NCBI GenBank assembly: GCA_021396245.1
Contig: WNYE01000026.1
Coordinates: forward strand, 62,001-126,000
Length of the DNA: 64,000 nucleotides
Source: Sporothrix humicola
Lineage: Eukaryota > Ascomycota > Sordariomycetes > Ophiostomatales > Ophiostomataceae
Direction: 5' to 3'
Both the position numbers and the translations under genes were made by a program. Numbering within the stretch: the stretch's first letter is position 1; each line of letters begins with the position of its first letter. The notes beneath the pieces are model-generated. The model ran no database searches. It was not told where the DNA came from and was given only the letters and a program-made list of their open reading frames with translations. Positions 10,644 through 20,866 of the stretch are shown one piece after another.

Positions 10644-12449
10644 ATGGTACCGCCCCTCCCACTCTCGCGTTGTGCTCTCTCGCGGTCCCTGGCCGGTCGT
10701 GTCGCCCTGGCTGCATCCTCTTCTCGGCGCCTGTACTCGTCTTCGCACCCGTACTCGTCCTCGACGCTGGATCGTCATCTGCCTCGAGCTGGCCTCTCCA
10801 CAAAACTAGCCTGGACGACACGACCGCCCGCGACCGCGAACACGACTCTACATTCGGTCCCACAACGCATGCTAACAACTGTCCGTGAAAAGGTCAAGGT
10901 TCTTCTGGTTCTCTACGACGGCGGCAAGCACGCCGAGGATGTAAGTGTCTTTTTTGTTGCTTTTGTTTGTTTCCTCACATTCGCTTCACTGTCACCTCTC
11001 TGCCTTCTGCGGGGTACCTGCCGTCTTGGCGGCAGGTTCGTGTAAGATGACATGCAAAACGGGAAGAGAGGGACCAGGTCGAAACGACAGAGACAAAAGA
11101 TGACGGCAGTTCTGCTTGGCTGCTTTTTCCGTCGTCTTGTCTGCCATCTTTTTCTGTCCACTCGACCCGATGGTCCCCCAAACTTCCCCAAGCGGCCATA
11201 GCTCCCCCAAAGCTCCCCCAAAGGGTCCACTTTACGTGCCGCTGCGGATCAAACGACCCGATCAACACCACCCTCACAGAACAGCACAGAACAGCCTTTC
11301 GGAACAACACTAACATGCACCTCACAGGTCCCCGAGCTTCTCGGCACGACCGAGAACGAGCTGGGCATCCGCAAGTGGCTCGAGGACCAGGGCCACACCC
11401 TGGTCACCACCTCCGACAAGGAGGGCGAGGAGTCGACATTTGACAAGGAGCTCGTCGACGCCGAGATCATCATCACGACTCCGTAGGTGCCAAAAAAAAA
11501 AAAAAGAAATACTTCTTAGTCTTCCTGCTACGTATGCTAACAAGGCAGCTTCCACCCTGGCTACCTGACTGCCGAGCGCCTCGCCAAGGCCAAGAACCTG
11601 AAGCTCGCCATCACTGCCGGTATCGGCTCCGACCACGTCGACCTCAATGCCGCCAACAAGACCAACGGCGGCATCACCGTCGCCGAGGTCACCGGCTCCA
11701 ACGTCGTCTCGGTCGCCGAGCACGTCGTCATGACCATCCTGCTGCTCGTCCGCAACTTTGTCCCCGCCCACGAGATGATTGAGCGTGGCGACTGGAACGT
11801 GGCCGAGGCCGCCAAGAACGAGTTCGATCTCGAGGGCAAGGTTGTCGGCACCGTCGCCGTCGGCCGCATCGGCGAGCGTGTCCTGCGCCGCCTCAAGCCC
11901 TTTGACTGCAAGGAGCTGCTGTACTACGACTACCAGCCCCTGTCGCCCGAGGTCGAGAAGGAGATTGGCTGCCGCCGCGTCGACACCCTCGAGGAGCTCG
12001 TCGCCCAGTGCGACGTCGTCACCATCAACTGCCCGCTGCACGAGAAGACCCGCGGCCTCTTCAACAAGGACCTGATCGCCAAGATGAAGCCCGGCTCGTG
12101 GCTCGTCAACACGGCCCGCGGCGCCATTGTCGTCAAGGAGGACGTCGCCGAGGCCCTCAAGAGCGGCCACCTCCGCGGCTACGGCGGCGACGTCTGGTTC
12201 CCCCAGCCCGCCCCCAAGGACCATGTCCTGCGCTACGCCAAGAACCCCTACGGCGGCGGCAACGCCATGGTCCCCCACATGTCCGGCACGTCCCTGGACG
12301 CCCAGAAGCGCTACGCCGACGGCACCAAGGCCATCCTCGACAGCTACCTGAGCGGCCGCTTCGACTACCGCCCGCAGGACCTGATTGTGCACGGCGGCGA
12401 CTACGCCACCAAGTCCTACGGCCAGCGCGAGAAGGTCCAGCAGAAGTAA
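10644..12449 (+). CDS. FDH: NAD-dependent formate dehydrogenase with mitochondrial-type presequence, three exons
   Basis: Exons 10644-10940, 11328-11482 and 11549-12449 give 450 residues. It oxidises formate to CO2 with reduction of NAD. The catalytic core starts at [17 protein letters not shown]. Later come the NAD-binding segment [12 protein letters not shown] (Ala254 where many relatives have Gly), LLYYDYQ with the NAD-selecting Asp, and the catalytic-domain blocks [29 protein letters not shown] and [16 protein letters not shown]. About 80 residues precede the core; they are rich in Arg and Ser, lack acidic residues early on, and contain RRLYSSS, a plausible processing site. Mitochondrial import is therefore likely. 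An internal ATG at 10869 would give a form without most of this presequence. Intron 1 is 387 nt, far longer than any other intron in the window; intron 2 is 66 nt. Confidence 0.95.
11017..11036 (+). other. Perfect 7-bp stem hairpin inside FDH intron 1
   Basis: CCTGCCG and CGGCAGG are separated by a 6-base loop, within the unusually long first intron of the formate dehydrogenase gene. It may be incidental. A short repeat of GCTCCCCCAAA type follows at about 11200-11222. Confidence 0.3.
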
Positions 12450-12702
12450 GCGTCTGTTGAGAGATGAGTGAAGAGGAGTGACAATGGTGCGAGGATGATC
12501 TCTCCCAATACAAGAAAAATGGGAATGAAAATGTAATGAGTGAATGCGATTTTTTCTTTATAGCAATTCAATGTACAAAAAGTATCAAACCAATATCTTG
12601 TCCCCACGTAAATTACCGCGAAACGGTTATTGCTGTAAGGTGAAGGAGTATGTGGTATGCAAATGGGTATATTCTGGAGTCTTAAAAAATCGTGTACTGT
12701 AT
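12450..12702. other. Short convergent spacer between FDH and the RED-like gene
   Basis: 253 bp holding the 3' ends of two genes that run towards each other. Nothing else is seen. Confidence 0.4.
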
Positions 12703-14550
12703 CTATGACTGCCCCTCCTTCCGCCTTTCAAGAACGCGCATGACGTCTTCGGCATTGTTGCCGTCACCCTTGCGCTTCTTGCCGCCGCGTTTTCTCTTTG
12801 ATTTTTCTCCACGGCCACCACCTTCATCATCGTCATCGTCCTCGCCTCCAGCATCTGCCCCGCCTCTCCACGTAGACAGCCGCTCTTTCTTGCCAGCCCG
12901 GTCCTCGTCCAGATCTTCTGTATCTTCGAGTCGGTTCGTGCCAAAGCCCATGTCCAGATCTTCGGCGTCGCGGTCGCTGCTCTGCATCAGCTTCTTGAGA
13001 CGTGCCTCGCGCTCGGCTTCCTTCGTCAGAGTCTGGGCCTTGGCCTCGGACTCGGTCGCCTCACGCATCTGTTTGGCCTTGCGGAGGGCGGCCAGGACAG
13101 AAGGATCGTTGAGTGAAGGGCCGCCGCGAGACGACTGCTCGGACAGCAGCGTGGAGCCGCCGAAATAGTTGTTCTTTGGCTTGGAAGCAGCCGGTTCTGG
13201 CCGCCTCTCTCTGCTCGGTGACCTCCTCCGCCTGTCCCGGCTTCTGTCCCGGCTAGACGTATCACTGGCCTCGCCGTCTTCGCGACTGCTGGCTGTCGAC
13301 GACCGTCTTCTCCGTTTTGCGTCGTGCTTGTCGTCGCTCTCTTTCTGATCTTTCCTGTCTACCTTGTCGTCCTTCTCCTCGTCCGAATCCTCACTCTCCG
13401 AGTCCATGCCTGCCAGCGGATCGTAGTCGGAGCCTACATCGTCGAAAATGTCCACCTCTTTGGCGGCTGCAGCTGCAGCTTCAGCCTCTTGCTTCCTTCT
13501 GTAAAACTCGGGCACTTCCATGCCAAGCACCTTGCCGTCAGACTTGACTCCATCGTCACCATTTACTGGTGGTGGCGGTGCCTTTCGCACTTTGCGCTTC
13601 TCGTGTCCGTCTTCGTCCACAATCACGAGCACTTCTCGTCCCTTGTTGTCAATCTCGATGCGCGAACCGGCCTTTTGTGTTGCGCCAATCTTTTTGAACC
13701 GTGAGCCGAGGGCAGGCTCAGCCGCTTCTTTGGCCTCCTTGGCCTGTTTTGCCGCCTCACGTGCCGCCTTCATCTCCGCCAGAATCTGGTCGCGCGACCG
13801 TTTCTGGCCGGCCACGGCTCCTGCTGGTTTTGCCGTCGAATACTGTCCCTTTTTCTTGGCCTTTTCGCGCTCGACCGCGTGCACCTCGGAGCTCTCCATC
13901 TTTTCGAATTCGTCGTCGACGTCGGCGGATGGTGGTGCGTCCTTGTCTTCCTCTTTCTTTTCGTCTCCCTTGCCTTTCCCGTACACGTCCTCGCCCGAGC
14001 GCACTCGGTCCAAAAGCTTAAAGTCCAGGCCCTTGACAAGGTGCGTGCTCGACAGGTCGCCGCCGGCAATCTCGAATCGCAGCTTCTCGTACACGGCCTG
14101 CTCGACCTCGCCCTTCTTGTGTAGTTCTTCGAGTGCAGCAAGCCGAGCCGCCCGGTCGCTGTCCTCGGCCTCCTGTTCGGACCGCATCTTGGCCCGGTCG
14201 ACATAGCCGGCGGCAAACTTGCTTCCTTTTGGTTTGGAGGTGCGAAACTTCTTCTTGTCGTCGTCGCCGTTGCCGTTGCCGTACCGCTCGGCCATTTGCT
14301 TTGCGAAAGCCAGTCTACTGACATCGCCTCCGTGGCGGCTGGGGACATTAGCATAAAGACAAATAATAGTACGCCGAAGAGGAGAAACTCACGGAGTCAT
14401 GGGAATGCTGGCTTTTTGTCGAGATCCGAGAGCTCTTGGTGCGCCAGTTGGTGTGCTGTTGTTGGATGCGCCGGGAGAGCCATTGCCGCTCTTGCTGGCA
14501 GACGACGCGCCCGCGCCGAGTGCTAGCCTCCTAAACTGGTCGTTGTTCAT
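12703..14550 (-). CDS. RED-like protein (IK/RED N-terminal family, spliceosome-associated), two exons
   Basis: On the minus strand, exon 14550-14393, a 54-nt intron (GTGAGT donor, GCTAAT branch, CAG acceptor) and exon 14338-12703 give 597 residues. The N-terminal MNNDQFRRL, the block ALGSRQKASIPMTPR, and PKGSKFAAGYVDRAKMR followed by THLVKGLDFKLLDRVRSGEDVYG are the signature of the fungal RED-like family. Its animal relative IK/RED is a component of the B-complex spliceosome. The remainder is highly charged: an acidic and lysine-rich middle, a short Arg/Ser/Glu-rich segment (DRSRDRRRRSPSRERR), and a basic C-terminus (KRKRGGKKRKG) that could act in nuclear import. It shares a 497-bp promoter region with REV1. 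Confidence 0.85.
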
Positions 14551-14714
14551 CGTGGTTGTCGTCGAGAAGGAAGCGACACGATTGTGAAGCCTTGTTTGTC
14601 GAGTTCAAATTGTTCAATGACGATGTTGAATTTAGCAGTCGAATGCAGTAATTAACTACCAAATTTACAGTGGGCCGTCGCTCGCAGTTAGTGGAAGGAG
14701 CTAACCAGCCGGCT

Positions 14715-14784
14715 CACGTGCTTTCGCGGACGATTGCCGCTCCAGGCACCTGCCCACTTTTGCCACTTTACGCGAGTCGCGTAA
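14715..14784. promoter_or_regulatory. Cell-cycle-type motif cluster in the RED/REV1 divergent promoter
   Basis: The divergent promoter spans 14551-15047. Within 70 bp it holds a CACGTG E-box (14715-14720), a CGCGAAA SCB-like motif on the minus strand (14728-14722), and a perfect inverted repeat TTACGCGA-G-TCGCGTAA (14768-14784) in which two ACGCG MCB-like half sites face each other. MCB and SCB elements are the known targets of the fungal MBF/SBF factors that drive G1/S and DNA-replication genes. This suits REV1; the assignment to REV1, RED or both is inference. A TTTGACAT direct repeat sits nearer REV1 (about 14955-14971). Confidence 0.45.
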
Positions 14785-15047
14785 TATCTGGACCTCTTTT
14801 CATCCGACTTACTCCAAAACATTTCATCCTTCTTCTCAAACCCCCGCGCATCTTGACTAATCCGGCTGGTCCGTTCGCTGGCGGGCAATGTTGCTCTGGA
14901 ACTCATCCGGCGATGGCTAGTGTCGTTGCCTGAGGGCGTCAAGACCCTTTTACATTTGACATTTGACATTCTTCTCTATCAACGTTCAACTTTCAATCGC
15001 TCTCTCCTCAACCCGGACCATCCGGCTTCCAGCTTCTTCTGCCAGAC

Positions 15048-18000
15048 ATGGCCAACTACCAGCGGGACAAGAACGCAGAGGCCGTCCGCAAGCAGCTCGA
15101 GACCCGCAAGTTCGAGGGCGAGGATGGCGAAGAGTACGGCGCCAGCCGCTTCGGCGAGTTTGGCGACTACTTTCGCCGCAAGAAGCTCAAACTGCTAAAC
15201 GAAGACGCCGTTATGCGGCAGTCCGTCCAGGGCAAGCCGCAGCTGTTCAAGGGCGTCACGGCCCACGTTGCCAGCTACACGCAACCGCCCTCGGAAGAGC
15301 TGCGCCGACTGCTTGTGCTTCACGGCGGGCAGTACATTAAATATCTCGACTACAAGACGATGGTGACGCACATTGTTGCATCCACTCTCCCTCCGAAAAA
15401 GGCTGATGAGTGGCGCCGGCTGCGTGTCGTGCGTCCGGCCTGGATCCTGGACTCGATCGCCGCAGGAAAACTCTTGCCATGGTACGACTATCGAATTATC
15501 AACGAAGGACCTGGCCAAAAGAGGATCCAGTTTGACGGCGGCAAGATGGCTATACAGGAAGGAAGACCGGACCAGATGGCCGGCTACCGCGAGCAGAGCA
15601 AGGACAGCTACTATATGGACCAGATGCAGCGACTGGCGGCCGACCACGAACGAGCTGGAACGACCGCATCGTCGAACATCTTTCAGCAGCTGGAGACAAG
15701 AGTTATGGGCGACGACGAGGATGACGACTACAACTACGGCGACAGGAGCGACCTGTCCAATGTAGGCCTCGACAGCGACCCGCTTTCGTCGCTAGAAAAA
15801 GACAAGGGAAAAGAAGAAAAATTGCCTGCCGAAGAGAGCTTTTACGATAATAGCTTTACGCTGGAAGACATTGAAGACGACGTGGAGGACACATACATGA
15901 AGGAGGTAGCACGAGAAAAACAAGAGCCTGAACCAGAGCCAGATTTATCGTCATATCAAGACCTTCCGCCTGGCCAGGGGATGCCGCAAGATAACGCCGA
16001 CTCGTTCGAGGAAGAAATGGCAGAATTGCAAGCCAGCTCGCCAAGCAAACCGCCACGAAGTTCTCAAAATGTACCACAAGACAAGATTCATGACGCACCG
16101 CAGGACTCGCCACGAAAACCGTTGACATCCGAAGAGCACAATGCCATGCTGCTAGCCGACCCCAAGATCCGCAAAGCGTCGACGGCCAACCCGGACTTTC
16201 TCAAGCAGTTTTACTCGGAAAGCCGGCTGCACCACTTGTCGACATGGAAGGCCGAGCTCAAATCCAAGATGCAGCGTCTGGCCGCCGAAAAGGGGAGGCA
16301 TTTTGCGGCACCAAAGACAAGCAAGACAAACAAGAGGCGGCGCTACGTCATGCACGTCGACTTTGACAGCTTCTTTTGTGCCGTTTCTCTCAAGAGTGCA
16401 CCCGAGTATATGGACAAGCCGGCTGCCGTCGCCCACTCGGCCGGCAACGCTTCCGAGATTGCGTCGTGCAATTACCCGGCGCGCACGTTCGGCGTCAAGA
16501 ACGGCATGTGGATGCGGCGGGCACTAGAGCTGTGCCCGGACCTTAAAGTGCTGCCGTACGATTTCCCAGCCTACGAAGAAGCCAGTGCACTCTTTTACGA
16601 GGCCATTCTCGACGTCGGAGAAGGAAGTGTTGTCCAAAGCGTGAGTGTGGATGAAGCGCTCGTGGACATTACAAACCTTGTCGTTGCCAAGGGCCAGAAC
16701 GACACAAACGACCCGACTATTCTGGGCCATGAACAGGAAGCGGCCAACACGCTGGCCTTGACGTTACGGCAACAGATCAAAGACAAGACGGGCTGCAATG
16801 TGTCTGTCGGCATTGGCGGCAATATTTTGCTGGCCAAAGTTGCTTTACGCCGCGCCAAACCTGCTGGCCAGTTTCAAATTGTGCCGGACGACGTGCTCGA
16901 CATACTCGGCGAGTTGAAAGTTGACCAACTGCCTGGTGTTGCCTACAGTATTGGCGGAAAACTCGACGAGGTCGGGGTCAAGCTTGTCAGCGAATTGCGC
17001 GCGCTCTCTAAAGAGAGACTGGTCAATGTCCTCGGCCCCAAAACAGGCGAGCGTCTCTACGAGTATGCCCGCGGCATTGACCACGCCGCTGTTGGCGACC
17101 AGCCTATACGCAAGTCTGTCTCGGCCGAGGTCAACTGGGGCATCCGCTTTGTGAGCCAGGACGAGGCCGAAGAGTTTGTCTTGAATTTGTGCCGCGAGCT
17201 CGAGCGGCGGCTGCTCAACGAGCAGGTCAAGGGCCGCTCATTGACGATGAAGATCATGAGACGAGCCATGGATGCGCCCCTTGACCCCGAAAAACACTTG
17301 GGTCATGGCAAATGTGACACTTTCAACAAGAGCGTCGTCTTTGGCGTGGCGACACACGATGCTGAGAGGATCGCCAAAGAGGCCGTGTCCATTCTGCGGT
17401 CATTCCACTTTTCTCCCGGTGATCTGCGAGGTTTGGGTGTCCAGCTCCAGAAACTAGAACCTATCAAAGGTGGAGGGCCGGATGCATCCGCTCTCGATAG
17501 TAGTCAAAAGAAACTGTCGTTTGGGAATGCTACATCGACAAGCACGGTCAAACCATCACCTAGTCGGCCGATTCCACACCAAACTGCTGACAAGTCTAAA
17601 CCACTACGGAAAAGTATATTCTCGACTCCTATTGCACCTCCAACTAGCAGACTAGGGATCCCCAAGATTGAGGAGCCAAAGAGGGAGGATACGGATAGAG
17701 AACCGCCTTCCATGGCGTTTACAAGTACACAGTTTTTTATGCCGGCCAATCCAGATCCCAGTGTCCTGGCCGAGCTTCCTCCAGATATCATTCGACGGCT
17801 TGTCGGAGAGCAGCCGAGAGAGAGCGAAAGTCGGACCGGAAGCGGCAATAATTCAAACAACAGCAACAGTCGTAACTTGTCGCCAGTCAAGCGAGAGTCG
17901 AGAGTACCCAGCCCGGCCTCGGCTTCGGGATCAGCTTTCGGAGCACCAACTACAACTGGCCGTGAAGATTTGCCTCCAGATATCGACCCAGAAGTGTTTG

Positions 18001-19037
18001 AAGCGCTGCCGGCCGATATGCGCGCCGAGGTGCTGGCCGAGTACAAGCGCAATGCACGCCAACAAAGCAACTCACCCGCACCATCGCCGCGCCGTGGAAA
18101 CAAGACAAAAGTCGTCAACTCGTCGGGCAACAATGGAAGTGGTTCAAATAACAACAAAAAGGGATCACCGGTCAAACGTGGCATTTGGGGCACACGAGGA
18201 CTAGCAGCACAAGCAGCAGCCCGAGAAAAGCGGCATGATGCTCAGGCCAACCGCGTGCAGACAAACATCTTTATGCCCACAACTCTACCCGAGATCAGTA
18301 ATACCAATGCGAATATCGACGACGGAATGGAGGAGCTAGACCCGGAGGTCCTGATGGCGCTGCCTGACGATGTCCGTGAAGAAGTCCTTGAAGACTACGA
18401 GAGGCGCAAACAAGCTCGACAGGCCGAACAGGCACAGCTTCTGCAGGCACAACAGGCTCTGCGGTTCGAGATGCCTGCCAATCGAGGGCGACCACCTGTT
18501 GCACAGGAACAGGGAAGTGGAAATGGCGAAGGACCGTCGACTGCTTTTGAACGACGGCGGCCTATTTTGCAACCGTTCAAGCGGCCGATGCTGCACTTCC
18601 CTCCACCGCCGCCCAAGATGAGCTTCCGTGCGTCGTCGACAACCGAAGTATCATCTTCTGTCCCGTCTGACCCCTCCGACCCCTCGTCGTCTACTGCCGA
18701 AGAGCCGCCTGTAGTGCTGTCTCTTGCCGAGACCAAGGCAATGCTCAAAACGTGGCACAATGCAACGCGTGACGAGGGGCCTCACGAGACGGACGTCGAG
18801 GTGCTTGAGCGCTACTTGGCCGGCGTCATCACACAAGAGTGCGACATGGAAAAGGCGCGCAAGCTGGTCGTGTGGCTGACGTGGTTAGTCGAGGAGAGCG
18901 AGGACGAGGCTGCCCAAAATCATGACGATGATGACGAAGACATTGGCCAACAGAGCTGGCAGTTTGCACTGTCGCGTGTCAAAGAGGCCGTCCAAGAAGC
19001 CATGCAGTCACGAGGACTTGGACCAATGCAATTTTAG
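15048..19037 (+). CDS. REV1: DNA repair protein REV1 (Y-family translesion polymerase scaffold)
   Basis: One uninterrupted exon of 1329 residues. A BRCT domain covers about residues 63-165 (HGGQYIKYLDYKTMVTHIVAS and the RPAWILDSI helix). The Y-family polymerase core begins at M435 with HVDFDSFF (D438, D440 as metal ligands) and continues to SVDEALVDIT (D535, E536), then the thumb and little-finger regions to about residue 810. Three ubiquitin-binding motifs of the UBM type follow, near 903 (DPSVLAELPPDIIRRL), 980 (DPEVFEALPADMRAEVL) and 1098 (DPEVLMALPDDVREEVL). The C-terminal helical domain (about 1220-1290) normally binds REV7 and other polymerases. REV1 inserts dCMP opposite abasic sites and organises lesion bypass with Pol zeta. 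The acidic, low-complexity region at 225-370 is a linker. Confidence 0.96.
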   Translation: MANYQRDKNAEAVRKQLETRKFEGEDGEEYGASRFGEFGDYFRRKKLKLLNEDAVMRQSVQGKPQLFKGVTAHVASYTQPPSEELRRLLVLHGGQYIKYLDYKTMVTHIVASTLPPKKADEWRRLRVVRPAWILDSIAAGKLLPWYDYRIINEGPGQKRIQFDGGKMAIQEGRPDQMAGYREQSKDSYYMDQMQRLAADHERAGTTASSNIFQQLETRVMGDDEDDDYNYGDRSDLSNVGLDSDPLSSLEKDKGKEEKLPAEESFYDNSFTLEDIEDDVEDTYMKEVAREKQEPEPEPDLSSYQDLPPGQGMPQDNADSFEEEMAELQASSPSKPPRSSQNVPQDKIHDAPQDSPRKPLTSEEHNAMLLADPKIRKASTANPDFLKQFYSESRLHHLSTWKAELKSKMQRLAAEKGRHFAAPKTSKTNKRRRYVMHVDFDSFFCAVSLKSAPEYMDKPAAVAHSAGNASEIASCNYPARTFGVKNGMWMRRALELCPDLKVLPYDFPAYEEASALFYEAILDVGEGSVVQSVSVDEALVDITNLVVAKGQNDTNDPTILGHEQEAANTLALTLRQQIKDKTGCNVSVGIGGNILLAKVALRRAKPAGQFQIVPDDVLDILGELKVDQLPGVAYSIGGKLDEVGVKLVSELRALSKERLVNVLGPKTGERLYEYARGIDHAAVGDQPIRKSVSAEVNWGIRFVSQDEAEEFVLNLCRELERRLLNEQVKGRSLTMKIMRRAMDAPLDPEKHLGHGKCDTFNKSVVFGVATHDAERIAKEAVSILRSFHFSPGDLRGLGVQLQKLEPIKGGGPDASALDSSQKKLSFGNATSTSTVKPSPSRPIPHQTADKSKPLRKSIFSTPIAPPTSRLGIPKIEEPKREDTDREPPSMAFTSTQFFMPANPDPSVLAELPPDIIRRLVGEQPRESESRTGSGNNSNNSNSRNLSPVKRESRVPSPASASGSAFGAPTTTGREDLPPDIDPEVFEALPADMRAEVLAEYKRNARQQSNSPAPSPRRGNKTKVVNSSGNNGSGSNNNKKGSPVKRGIWGTRGLAAQAAAREKRHDAQANRVQTNIFMPTTLPEISNTNANIDDGMEELDPEVLMALPDDVREEVLEDYERRKQARQAEQAQLLQAQQALRFEMPANRGRPPVAQEQGSGNGEGPSTAFERRRPILQPFKRPMLHFPPPPPKMSFRASSTTEVSSSVPSDPSDPSSSTAEEPPVVLSLAETKAMLKTWHNATRDEGPHETDVEVLERYLAGVITQECDMEKARKLVVWLTWLVEESEDEAAQNHDDDDEDIGQQSWQFALSRVKEAVQEAMQSRGLGPMQF

Positions 19038-19418
19038 CCACATGTTGGATTCAATAGTTGGATTTAACTGTTTAAAGTTATGAGAAACCCTTGTTAAATG
19101 TCTTAAAGTAACGATACAAATGATACCCCCATGAATAAATAAAAGCAAATCCATACGCCAGATGCAATCCGTGCCCAAACAAAGAAGTAGAAGTAGAAAC
19201 AGGCCGTGTCTCTAGAAAAATAGAAAGAAATCAACGATGAGGGTATCATCGAAATCAGCGGAAAACGATAAATCATCGAAAATAATTGCACAGAAACATG
19301 GACAGATAAATCACGTTGACAGCGCGTCTTTCTGTCGTTCGCTCTTGATAGCCAATCAGGCGGCACTTTTGAACGCTTCGCTCGCTCATAGAACCGTGTT
19401 AAAGCACACGCTTGCATC
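19038..19418. other. Convergent spacer between REV1 and the WSC-domain gene
   Basis: An AT-rich 3' region for both flanking genes, with AATAAATAAA at about 19134-19143 as a candidate polyadenylation signal for REV1. No gene is seen. Confidence 0.4.
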
Positions 19419-20114
19419 TCACAAAAGCTGCACGACTGCTGCCAGTCCAGCAATTGCCACTGCCCCGAATGCGATCTCCGCTCGACTCGCCGGCGATTTG
19501 AGTTTGTAAAGCTAGGAGAACGTTAGTATACGTCAATAAAGGGTGTATGTTCAAATTACCAGCTACGCCAGCATACTTACCGTCAATCGCAGCTTCCCTC
19601 CGCATGTCGTGCCGTTGTTGCCGTCGCATGGCAGATTGCACTGGTTCTCGCTCTCCTTGGTCGCCAGCGACGACAGTTCCTGGCCGCACCAGCACTCGCG
19701 CGAGTACTCGAGCCCTGCGTAGTTGTACGCCATGCCGCTGCCGCCGCCGCCGCAGTACTCGAGGCACTTGGGGACGGTCATGTCGCCCGGCAAGACTTCG
19801 TCGGTCGTGTCGCCCTGGAGAGAACGAGCGCCCGGAGCCGTGCCGTTGGTGCCGGCAATGTCGACGTAGCAGCCCTGGTAAACATAGTTGCGGGCAGCGC
19901 CAGTTGCGGCGGCGGCGCCTGTTGTGGGTGCATTCGAGGGGACGTAAATTGTGAGCGTGGAGGAGGAGGTGGTTGCAGGTGTTGTTGTTGCAGCTGTCGC
20001 TGCATGTGCAGTTTCCTCAGTCGTTGTTTCCAACAAGGCTGTGGCCGAGGCTGCGCCTACTCCCCAATGGAGCAGGAGCGCCGCGGCGATCGTCGTTAGT
20101 CGCGGCTGCCGCAT
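19419..20114 (-). CDS. Small secreted or membrane-anchored WSC-domain protein, two exons
   Basis: On the minus strand, exon 20114-19581, a 67-nt intron (GTAAGT donor, ACTAAC branch, TAG acceptor) and exon 19511-19419 give 208 residues. The N-terminus MRQPRLTTIAAALLLHWGVGAASA reads as a signal peptide. A Thr/Ala/Ser-rich stretch likely to be O-glycosylated follows. The WSC domain runs from YQGCYVD to TCGGKLRLT with the expected cysteine spacing (GCYVD, CLEYC, ECWCG, QCNLPC, TCGG). The second exon supplies a hydrophobic C-terminus (AFGAVAIAGLAAVVQLL) typical of a GPI-anchor signal or a tail helix. WSC domains bind polysaccharide; a cell-wall or surface role is likely, while sensor function is unlikely because no cytoplasmic tail is present. 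The upstream frame is open but holds no earlier ATG. Confidence 0.85.
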
Positions 20115-20866
20115 CTTGGAGTTGGAGCTGCTCCGGCGCCCGTTGTGTTCGGAAGGCGCATTGGCGGGCAATCGAGAAGTGAGGAAGGTGAAGAGGACCG
20201 TAAAACGCTCGAAAGAGGAAGGAACGACGGAGATGCGGCCGAACAAGCAAAAGAGGAGTTTTGCCAAGACAGATTGTCACCCCGAATTTACGACTTTAAA
20301 TATTTAATTTTTTTTCTTGGCTTTTTGGGGCGTCTTTTATCGGCGTTTTTGGCGTTTTGCGCGCTGTGACATTGGTTTCGCAGTGACAAGGAGTGAGAGT
20401 GACACAGTGACAATAGGAGACCAAAACTCCTACAGCATACGACGCCAAGAGCCGTGTGTAGAACATCCCCTATCATTGGCTGGCTGTGGAATATAGGACC
20501 CACCCAATAAAGTTATTCCCCATTGCAGGCATCTGCGCGTCAGGTAAAGAGGAAAGAGGAAAGAGCAGTGGCGGCAGTGGGCACGGAAGACTGCCTAGAA
20601 CATGATAGACTCAGAAAGCCGGATTAAATACGTCGTAGAGTGATTTCATTACTTTTGTCTCGTGCTGTCTATATTTTACCCCAGATATGATATGCCCTTC
20701 CAATATACAGTGTACGAAATGCCCTTTTTATGTAACCGAATAAACGCCAGAAAATTCCAACCGGAAATCATTTCGGAGATTTGCAGAGTCGAGAGTCTTA
20801 GCAGTCTCGGACAGTTTCAGTTGAGCCTCTTACGGCCGATCTTCTGTGGCTTCGACGCCTCTGTGT
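20115..20866. other. Spacer between the OCT1 3' end and the WSC gene promoter
   Basis: No coding sequence recognised. Both flanking genes run leftwards, so this holds the terminator of OCT1 (right) and the promoter of the WSC gene (left). Confidence 0.4.

Noticed and set aside
11322..12392. 356-codon open frame antisense to formate dehydrogenase
   Set aside because: It mirrors the codon bias of the real gene on the other strand, translates to repetitive Ala/Gly/Val/Asp-rich sequence and shows no domain.
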